A DNA stretch of 64,000 bases from Microbacterium sp. SS28 (GTDB lineage Bacteria; Actinomycetota; Actinomycetes; Actinomycetales; Microbacteriaceae). The DNA lies in contig NZ_JAKWJP010000008.1 in assembly GCF_022761035.1 (NCBI RefSeq), positions 1 through 64,000 of the forward strand, read 5' to 3'. Positions 58,248 through 64,000 of the stretch are shown piece after piece. The position numbers were made by a program, and so were the translations under genes. The notes under the pieces are model-generated. The model did no database searches and had not been told where the DNA came from. It was given only the letters and a program-made list of their open reading frames with translations. Every line of letters starts with the position of its first letter. Within the stretch, counting starts at the first letter, position 1.

Positions 58248-60959
58248 ATGAGCACCGACGGATGCCGCGACCTGCGCGTCGAACTCCTGCAGGAGCCCCT
58301 CGCCTTGGCGACCGCCGAGCCGCGCTTCTCGTGGATCGCCGGCCACGCGCAGACGGCGTACCGGCTCACGGTCGAGACCACGGCCGGCGACATCGTGTGG
58401 GACAGCGGCCGCGTCGATGACGCCGACACCTCGCTGCGGTCCTACGGCGGACCGCCGCTCGCGCCGGACGCCGACTTCGTGTGGCGCGTCTCCAGCTGGT
58501 CCGGCGATGACGTTCGCACCGCGACATCCACATTCGGAACCGCCCCGTCGCTGACGGACTGGACGGCATCGTGGGTGCGTCCCGTCCAGGAGCCGACCGT
58601 CGTCGAGCGGTGGACGCTCCTCGACTGGATCCGGGGTGCCCAGCCCGATGCCCCCGTCGCCGAGCGGCTGCGCCCCGCGCACCTGCTGCGCCAGCGCTTC
58701 ACGCTCCGCGAGCGGCCCGTCCGGGGTCGGCTGCACATCACCGCGCGCGGCATCTACAGCGCGCACCTCAACGCGCAAGCCGTCGGCGACGAGGTGCTCG
58801 CGCCCGGCTTCGACAGCTACACGCACCGCATCAGCGTCCAGACCTACGACGTCTCGGCGCAGCTGCAGGCGGGCGACAACGCGCTCGGCGTCGCGCTCGC
58901 GGACGGCTGGTGGGCGGGACGGATCGGCCTCACGGGGTCGAGTGCGCAGTTCGGCGACACGACGTCGGCGACGTGGACGCTCGTCGCGACCTTCGCCGAC
59001 GGCACGACGCAGACCGTGACCTCCGATGCCGGTGTGTGCAGCATCCCGGGTCCCTGGCGGTATGCCGACCTGTTCGTCGGCGAGCACTTCGATGCCCGCG
59101 AACTGGCCGCGGGGTGGGATGCGGCGGACTTCGACGACGCGCAGTGGGAGCCGGTCGAAGACGCCGGGGTGGACGCGAGAGTGCTCGTGCCGTTCCGCGG
59201 CGAGCCGGTGCGGCGGGTCGCCGAGCTGTCGGCGCGATCGGTCACCGCGGCCGACGCCGGCTGGGTCGTGGACTTCGGCCAGGTGATCGCGGGCCGTGTC
59301 CGACTGACGGTGCGCGGACTCCCCGCGGGGCACGCGGTCGCCGTCGAGCACACCGAGACCCTCGACGCCGACGGGCGGTGGTTCGTCAACATCGCCGGCA
59401 TCAACAAGGAGCAGCGGGACGTGTTCGTCTCCGCCGGCCTCGATGAGACGCGGTGGGAGCCGGAGTTCACGTTCCACGGCTTCCGCTACGCCCGCGTCAC
59501 AGGACTCGATCGGCTCGACCCCGCCGACGTCACGGCGATCGTGCTCTCGAGCGACCTCGAGCAGACGGGCCGCTTCTCGAGCTCGGACGCGCGCCTGAAC
59601 CGCCTGCACGAGAACGTCGTGTGGAGTCAGCGGGCCAACTTCCTGTCGGTGCCGACCGACTGCCCGCAGCGCGAGCGCGCGGGGTGGACCGGCGACCTGC
59701 AGGTGTTCGCGCAGGCGGCCACCAACAACGCCCTGGTCCTGCCGTTCCTGTCGCGCTGGCTGGACAACGTCCGAGCGGACCAGCGCGCGGACGGCCGTGT
59801 GACGGTCATCTCGCCGTACACGCCCTACGACGCCGAGGCTGCCGCGAAGGGGCAGGGGATCGGCTCGATCGTCGCGGCGGCCGGATGGAGCGATGCGATC
59901 GCGATCGTCCCGTGGGTGCTGTACGAGCGCTACGGCGACGTGCGCGTGCTCGAGGAGAACTTCGACGCGGTCCTGGCCTGGATCGGCTACCAGACCGACG
60001 TCGCCGCCGCGGGGCTGCCGGCCGGCATCGATGCGGGGCAGCTCACTCCGCAGCGCCGCGACCGACAGCGGCTGCTCTACAACACCGGGGAGCACTTCGG
60101 CGACTGGCTCACCCCGAGCACGCTCGAGGGGCGCCCGACGCACGAGGCGATCGGCATCGCGCCGGCGCTCACGTCGGAGCTCGTCGCACCGATGTTCCAG
60201 GCCCATACGCTGACGCTCGCCGCCCGCATGGCGACGGTTCTGGAGAGGGATGCCGCGGCCGGCGAGCTGGCCGCGCGCGCGGCGCACGTGCGTGCCGCGT
60301 TCGCCGCGGAGTACCTCGATGCCGACGGCGCCCTGCCGGTCGAGCTGCAGGGGATGTACGCGCTCGCACTCGGTCTGGACATCGTGCCGGCGCACCTGCG
60401 CGATCGCGCCGGCGACCGGCTCGCCGAGCTGGTGCGGGCTCGGGGGAATCGCCTCGACACGGGCTTCCTCTCGGTGTCCTACCTGCTCGACGCGCTGTGG
60501 GACACGGGTCACCGGGATCTCGCGCGCGCCGTGCTCTGGCAGGACGAGTCGCCGTCGTGGCTGTACGCCGTCGACCACGGCGCCACGACGATATGGGAGA
60601 CGTGGGACGCCATCGCGGCGGACGGCACGATCCGCGCCATGTCGCTCAACCACTACGCCTTCGGATGCGTCGACGATTGGCTCTACCGCCGTGTCGCGGG
60701 CATCGCGCCGTCAGCGCCCGGATGGCGCCGTGCCCGGATCGCGCCGGACGTCGAGGCCGGGGTCGACCACGTGAGTGCAGAGGTCGGCACCCCGTACGGC
60801 CCGCTCGCTGTGGCGTGGGAGCGCCATGCGGACACCCTGACCGTCGAGGTCGCCGTCCCCTTCGGGATCGATGCCGAGCTGCTCGTCGACGACCGGACAG
60901 TGCCACTCGCCCCGGGGCGCTCGAATCACACCTTCACGCCGGCCCGATCACTCGTCTGA
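58248..60959 (+). CDS. alpha-L-rhamnosidase (GH78)
   Basis: A 903-residue GH78 enzyme without signal peptide. N-terminal beta-sandwich domains (an Ig-like first domain to about 100 and a carbohydrate-binding-like one around 135-330) precede the (alpha/alpha)6 barrel. CPQRERAGWTGDLQVFAQAA holds the probable general acid D483, and TTIWETWD the probable base E784. A C-terminal beta-sandwich ends the chain. AAGGAG is 6 nt before ATG 58248. It removes terminal L-rhamnose from imported rhamnosides. The sugar-acid operon at the left edge could degrade the rhamnose released, but nothing in the sequence ties the two loci. Its end overlaps the convergent gene by 12 bp. Confidence 0.92.
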   Translation: MSTDGCRDLRVELLQEPLALATAEPRFSWIAGHAQTAYRLTVETTAGDIVWDSGRVDDADTSLRSYGGPPLAPDADFVWRVSSWSGDDVRTATSTFGTAPSLTDWTASWVRPVQEPTVVERWTLLDWIRGAQPDAPVAERLRPAHLLRQRFTLRERPVRGRLHITARGIYSAHLNAQAVGDEVLAPGFDSYTHRISVQTYDVSAQLQAGDNALGVALADGWWAGRIGLTGSSAQFGDTTSATWTLVATFADGTTQTVTSDAGVCSIPGPWRYADLFVGEHFDARELAAGWDAADFDDAQWEPVEDAGVDARVLVPFRGEPVRRVAELSARSVTAADAGWVVDFGQVIAGRVRLTVRGLPAGHAVAVEHTETLDADGRWFVNIAGINKEQRDVFVSAGLDETRWEPEFTFHGFRYARVTGLDRLDPADVTAIVLSSDLEQTGRFSSSDARLNRLHENVVWSQRANFLSVPTDCPQRERAGWTGDLQVFAQAATNNALVLPFLSRWLDNVRADQRADGRVTVISPYTPYDAEAAAKGQGIGSIVAAAGWSDAIAIVPWVLYERYGDVRVLEENFDAVLAWIGYQTDVAAAGLPAGIDAGQLTPQRRDRQRLLYNTGEHFGDWLTPSTLEGRPTHEAIGIAPALTSELVAPMFQAHTLTLAARMATVLERDAAAGELAARAAHVRAAFAAEYLDADGALPVELQGMYALALGLDIVPAHLRDRAGDRLAELVRARGNRLDTGFLSVSYLLDALWDTGHRDLARAVLWQDESPSWLYAVDHGATTIWETWDAIAADGTIRAMSLNHYAFGCVDDWLYRRVAGIAPSAPGWRRARIAPDVEAGVDHVSAEVGTPYGPLAVAWERHADTLTVEVAVPFGIDAELLVDDRTVPLAPGRSNHTFTPARSLV

Positions 60960-61997
60960 CGCGTGTGATTTCCGATCCGTCACCGCAGCGAAGTCGGTGC
61001 GGGTGAGCGGCGAGCGCGCCTTCCCCCGCACATCCTGCAGAGCGGCGCGCAGACCGGTGTGGGCGAACGTGAAGCCCGCGTCCGTGAGCGCTCCCGGCAG
61101 CACCCACCGGCTCTTCATGACGAGCTCGGATTCGCTGCGCAGCGCCCACATGCCGAGCTCCAGCATCCATCGCCTCGTCGGCAGCCCGATCGGGGCCCCG
61201 ACGACGTCCCGCAGGGTGCGCATGAGCGTGCGGTTGTCGGACGGCTGCGGCGCGGCGATGTTGATCGGCCCCGAGAGGCTGTCGTCGTCGCGGATGAACC
61301 GGATCGCCGCCACGACGTCGCCGAGGTGCACCCAGCTGAACCGCTGGCGTCCGCCCGTGCGATGCCAGGGCGCCCGGCCGGAACCCGTCGGGCGATCGCC
61401 GATTCCGCGGTAGCGCCGGTGCGGCGGGCACCATCCGTCGAACTGGGTTCCGCCGAGGCCGGCGCGCGCGAGGCCCAGCAGCATCCGCGTCGCAGGCCCG
61501 TCCCCGATCACGATCGCCATGCGCAGTGCCGCGCGCCGCGTGCGGGGGAGGGAGCCTGCGAAGAGCTCGCGCTCCCACGCGGCGGCGACGTCGACCGAGA
61601 AGCCCGTGCCGAGCTCGCCGTCAGCCTCGGTGTTCGGGCGGTCCATCGAGTGCCGGTAGATCGTGGCCGTCGAGGCGTTGAGCCAGACCCGCGGCGGACT
61701 GTCCGCCCCGGCGATCGCCTCGCGCAAGGCGCGCGTCGTGCTGACCCTCGACTCGAGGATCGCCTCGCGGTTGCGATCGGTGTAGCGGCAGTTGACCGAC
61801 TTGCCGGCGAGGTTGACCACGACGTCCGCGCCGTCGACCGCATGCCGCACCGCATCCGGATCGCTCCACCGGACGGACTCGCTGCGGCCGATGAGGCGCA
61901 GCGTGTACCCGTCGGCAGCGAGCGCCTCGGCGACGGCGCGCCCGACGAACCCGCTCGCACCCGCGATCACCGCGATCGGCCTGCCCCTGTCGTCCAT
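60948..61997 (-). CDS. TIGR01777-type NAD-dependent epimerase/dehydratase
   Basis: A 349-residue extended-SDR protein of the TIGR01777/DUF1731 group. AVIAGASGFVGRAVAEAL binds the nucleotide; VVNLAGKSVNCRYTDRNREAILESRVSTTRAL (in parts) and the C-terminal DUF1731 end (GLPTRRWMLELGMWALRSESEL) are typical. The start is ATG 61997, not the longer frame at 62048, which would run through a perfect palindrome. Function in bacteria is unsettled; relatives are sometimes named cell-division inhibitor SulA-like without proof. It is convergent with the rhamnosidase and overlaps its end by 12 bp. Confidence 0.85.
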   Translation of the reverse strand: MDDRGRPIAVIAGASGFVGRAVAEALAADGYTLRLIGRSESVRWSDPDAVRHAVDGADVVVNLAGKSVNCRYTDRNREAILESRVSTTRALREAIAGADSPPRVWLNASTATIYRHSMDRPNTEADGELGTGFSVDVAAAWERELFAGSLPRTRRAALRMAIVIGDGPATRMLLGLARAGLGGTQFDGWCPPHRRYRGIGDRPTGSGRAPWHRTGGRQRFSWVHLGDVVAAIRFIRDDDSLSGPINIAAPQPSDNRTLMRTLRDVVGAPIGLPTRRWMLELGMWALRSESELVMKSRWVLPGALTDAGFTFAHTGLRAALQDVRGKARSPLTRTDFAAVTDRKSHASDE

Positions 61998-62013
61998 GAG
62001 ACGACAGTACCCG

Positions 62014-62033
62014 TTTCTGAACATGTTCAGAAA
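62014..62033. promoter_or_regulatory. perfect 20-bp palindrome TTTCTGAACATGTTCAGAAA
   Basis: A perfect inverted repeat with no spacer lies 17 bp upstream of the epimerase start codon. Its length and symmetry are those of a TetR- or MarR-type operator. No regulator gene is adjacent, so the binding protein is likely encoded elsewhere. Confidence 0.7.
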
Positions 62034-62162
62034 TGAGACCTGCTCCACGGCGACGGGATCGCGGAGGCGATCCCGTTCCCCATCGAGATGCTCCCTTCGG
62101 TCGCCGCATAACTCGGGCCGCGACGGGCGTCCGTCGCGGCCGAGTGCGAACGAGGGAGGCTG

Positions 62163-63509
62163 TCAGTGGCCCACCGCCTGGAAGTGATGGGCCGCGCCGT
62201 AGTTCGCGACGTTCGCGCCCAGGATCTGGCCCTGCACGTCCGCGAAGCGGAAGTGCAGGCCCGCCCAGATGCGCGCCTCGATGAGCTCGGCCATCGGCTG
62301 CGAGAAGGAGGCGAACGTTCGGACCCTCGGGTCGCCGGGCTGGAGCGCCCCCGAGAAGCTCGTGATCTGGAAGCCGCCCGCGATCACGTCGCCGAAGTAC
62401 ATGCGCAGGATCGTGACGTGTGCGCCGTCGTTGCAGTTGTGGCCTGACGGAGCCTCGGGGTAGGGCGCCGTGATGAGGGCGGTCCAGCCGGTCTCGGCGG
62501 TCGTTGCGGCGTTGCCGTCCTCGTCGGCGCGCTGGATCGCGTTCCACGGCCGCCAGAAGTCGTAGTGGTACTTGTCGTTCCAGCAGTTGATCAGCGCATC
62601 TGCGCCGCTCATGTTCTGGAGGGCCAGCAGCCGCGCACTGTCGCCGGCGCTCATTCCGCTGCGTTCGATGAGCTGCCTCGAGACCTCGTTCCAGCTGAGG
62701 ATGGGCGCGCTCTGCCACCACCGCGCTATCCAGGTCTGCTCGTCCGTGCGGGTCGACCCCGTCGCCCTGCCGAGCATCTGGACCTCGTTGACCTCGGCCG
62801 CATAGGCCGGGCTGTCGAGCGCGAGCGGCGGAGCGCTGCGGAACTGCGACTGGCTCTCGATCAGGAACGGCGTGACGTTCCCCGCCCACGGGGTCGGGTC
62901 GAGGGCCGGCAGGCCGTTGGCGCCGATGAGCGGCGACCAGTGACCGGGCAGCGGGTTCAGCGTCCACGGGGATGGGCCGAACCGTCCGTCGTCCGCACGC
63001 GCCGCGAGCATGGCGTCGGCTGCCGCATGCCCCGCCGCGATGCCCTGCCGCTTGAAGGGGCCGTCCGCCACGGCGGCGAGCGACTCCGCGTATTCCGCGG
63101 CGAGTGTCGCCTTGAGCGTGTCCCGCGCGGGGAACGCCGGCGTCGGAGGTGCAGTATCGACCAGTTCGTAGAGCATGTCGTACGCGGCCGTCGCGGCTGC
63201 GGCATCCGTCGACGCTTTCGCGCCGAAGCGCCGGTCGAGCAGATACGGCTGGTACCGCTTGGGCCCGATCGCATTGACCGCGTCGTAGACGGCGCCCTGG
63301 GTCATGCCCATGTTGATCTGGAACGCGGGCGGCGCGCCGCCGCTCGGCCCCGGGAAGGCGGCGAGCGTGGTGGTCGCGACTTCGTTCCAATGGACGACTT
63401 CGCTCGCGTCCGACGGGACGGGCGGTGCGGCCGATGCGCCGGGTGCGCCGAGGGCGGCGGATGCGACGAGTGCTACGGCCAGCAGGATGATGGATCGACG
63501 ATGATTCAT
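62163..63509 (-). CDS. secreted vanadium-dependent haloperoxidase-like (PAP2) protein
   Basis: A 448-residue PAP2/vanadium-chloroperoxidase superfamily protein. The signal peptide ends near ASA-APP at about 28. Vanadate/phosphate-site motifs are KYHYDFWRPWNAIQ (about 315-328), PSGHNC (about 352-357) and EARIWAGLHFRFADVQG (about 410-426), which supply the Lys, Arg, Ser-Gly-His and Arg/His ligands of the family. It could be a haloperoxidase or an acid phosphatase outside the cell; the length and the SGHNCND loop favour the haloperoxidase-like group. It is monocistronic. Confidence 0.85.
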   Translation of the reverse strand: MNHRRSIILLAVALVASAALGAPGASAAPPVPSDASEVVHWNEVATTTLAAFPGPSGGAPPAFQINMGMTQGAVYDAVNAIGPKRYQPYLLDRRFGAKASTDAAAATAAYDMLYELVDTAPPTPAFPARDTLKATLAAEYAESLAAVADGPFKRQGIAAGHAAADAMLAARADDGRFGPSPWTLNPLPGHWSPLIGANGLPALDPTPWAGNVTPFLIESQSQFRSAPPLALDSPAYAAEVNEVQMLGRATGSTRTDEQTWIARWWQSAPILSWNEVSRQLIERSGMSAGDSARLLALQNMSGADALINCWNDKYHYDFWRPWNAIQRADEDGNAATTAETGWTALITAPYPEAPSGHNCNDGAHVTILRMYFGDVIAGGFQITSFSGALQPGDPRVRTFASFSQPMAELIEARIWAGLHFRFADVQGQILGANVANYGAAHHFQAVGH

Positions 63510-63580
63510 GACTCCCCCAAGTGACGATCCGAGGGGAAGGCCTCGGGTACCTCCGACTGTCCCACTGATGCGAAGCCGTG

Positions 63581-63610
63581 TCTATAGCACAGGTGGAGCG
63601 GCGAAGTCCA
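63581..63610 (-). promoter_or_regulatory. candidate promoter of haloperoxidase-like gene
   Basis: On the minus strand TGGACT (63605-63610) and TATAGA (63581-63586) are spaced by 18 bp and lie about 75 bp before the start at 63509. The gap 63510-63658 holds no other feature. Confidence 0.4.
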
Positions 63611-63658
63611 CTGGAATCTTTTCGTGGATGTCGCGGCGACGAGCCCCGCGACGCCCGG

Positions 63659-64000
63659 TCAGGGCCGGGTCGACGCCTGGACCGCCCACAGCGCGAGCCG
63701 ACGCAGCAGCTCGCGGTGCCCTGCGGATTCGTACGAGCGCTCGTCATGGCCGAGGACGTCGACGGCGACCCTCGAGGCACCCGCTTCGCGGATCCACGCA
63801 GCCGGCTCGGGACTCCCGTCGCCGGGGTGCTCGGCGACCACGGTCGAACGCCCCAGTCGCTGCAGGCGGCAGTAGCTCTCGTCGTGCACCTCGAACGACG
63901 AATGCGGCTGCCCGGGGAGGCCGCCGACAGCCACCGAGATCACGCCCGCCGTGGGGTGGTAAGAGAGCCCCGGCACCCACATCGCGCCGATCGCGGGCGC
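63659..64000 (-). CDS. ThuA-like protein, C-terminal part
   Basis: The gene enters from the right edge and its stop is at 63659; 113 C-terminal residues are visible. HPTAGVISVAVGG, SSFEVHDESYCRL, PAAWIREAGASRVAVDVLGH (with DERSYES) and HRELLRRLALWAVQ match by eye the ThuA family, a class I glutamine-amidotransferase-like fold found in trehalose/disaccharide utilisation. In the family the HDE stretch lies near the presumed active site. The start and the N-terminal half are outside the window. Confidence 0.72.
   Translation of the reverse strand, partial: APAIGAMWVPGLSYHPTAGVISVAVGGLPGQPHSSFEVHDESYCRLQRLGRSTVVAEHPGDGSPEPAAWIREAGASRVAVDVLGHDERSYESAGHRELLRRLALWAVQASTRP

Noticed and set aside
58200-60653. 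817-codon minus-strand frame over the rhamnosidase
   Set aside because: Antisense shadow of GH78; it shows no ribosome site or family signature.
61998-62048. Longer epimerase with start at 62048
   Set aside because: The extra codons would be the perfect palindrome and residues not typical of the family; ATG 61997 begins just before the nucleotide-binding strand.
1-64000. CRISPR array, tRNA, rRNA, IS element or prophage
   Set aside because: No spaced repeats, cloverleaf-like segment, transposase or integrase gene was seen on either strand.

Overview
The window looks like chromosome of a high-GC Gram-positive actinobacterium, most likely of the Microbacteriaceae (Microbacterium-like). Reasons: strong G/C at third codon positions, many GTG starts and 4-nt ATGA/GTGA overlaps, Big/DUF11-type secreted proteins, an F420-type LLM oxidoreductase and a DosS/DosR-type pair. 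This placement is inference. I see no rRNA, tRNA, CRISPR array, IS element or prophage gene, and no gene-free gap over 300 bp.

Layout. (1) 1-6.5 kb: the end of a sugar-acid operon: IlvD/Edd dehydratase (C-terminus only), fused FAD/Fe-S 2-hydroxyacid oxidase, SMP-30 lactonase, FAA hydrolase, zinc dehydrogenase, SDR. The set fits a non-phosphorylative 2,4-diketo-hydrolase route that ends in pyruvate plus lactate or glycolate. (2) 6.6-17 kb: regulators paired with transporters and oxidoreductases (MarR/MFS, LacI/alcohol dehydrogenase/isochorismatase-like, SDR/TetR, Gfo/Idh, S33 peptidase, TetR/ABC-2-like membrane protein). (3) 17-35 kb: a fructan-utilisation locus with two LacI regulators, two ABC importers, a PfkB kinase and three GH32 enzymes of different architecture (secreted, LamG-fused cytoplasmic, plain cytoplasmic). 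Each LacI has a recognisable operator repeated at its promoters. (4) 35-41 kb: TetR, MFS transporter, a 33-codon coupled ORF and an unusual 669-aa alpha/beta hydrolase, then AraC and an F420-type oxidoreductase. (5) 41-52 kb: a dormancy/hypoxia-type island: PEP synthase, P1B ATPase, SDR, beta-CASP nuclease fused to a PNPOx-like domain, flavodoxin, a 63-aa unknown, and a DosS/DosR pair. Palindromes of the type GGGNCGAAGGTCCY stand in front of several of these genes. (6) 52-57.5 kb: a second two-component system, convergent with a flavin electron-transfer operon (ferric-reductase-like flavocytochrome, FMN-binding protein, ApbE), then a VIT-type metal transporter. (7) 57.5-64 kb: TetR and a GH78 alpha-L-rhamnosidase around a palindrome, a TIGR01777-type epimerase behind a perfect 20-bp palindrome, a secreted vanadium haloperoxidase-like protein and a partial ThuA-like gene.

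How it works together. The fructan locus reads as a pathway: a secreted exo-fructanase (22955-26296) releases fructose, a ribose/fructose-type ABC importer (18608-21617) takes it up and the PfkB kinase phosphorylates it, all under the LacI at 21726. In parallel a second LacI (28720) sits in an operon with an LplB/LplC-type importer and a cytoplasmic GH32, and probably also controls the LamG-GH32 at 26483, which suggests uptake and internal hydrolysis of short fructans. The most unusual points are the domain-within-domain insertion in the secreted GH32, the altered nucleophile motif of the LamG-GH32, and the DosR-like box set, including one box inside the beta-CASP gene just ahead of an internal start.
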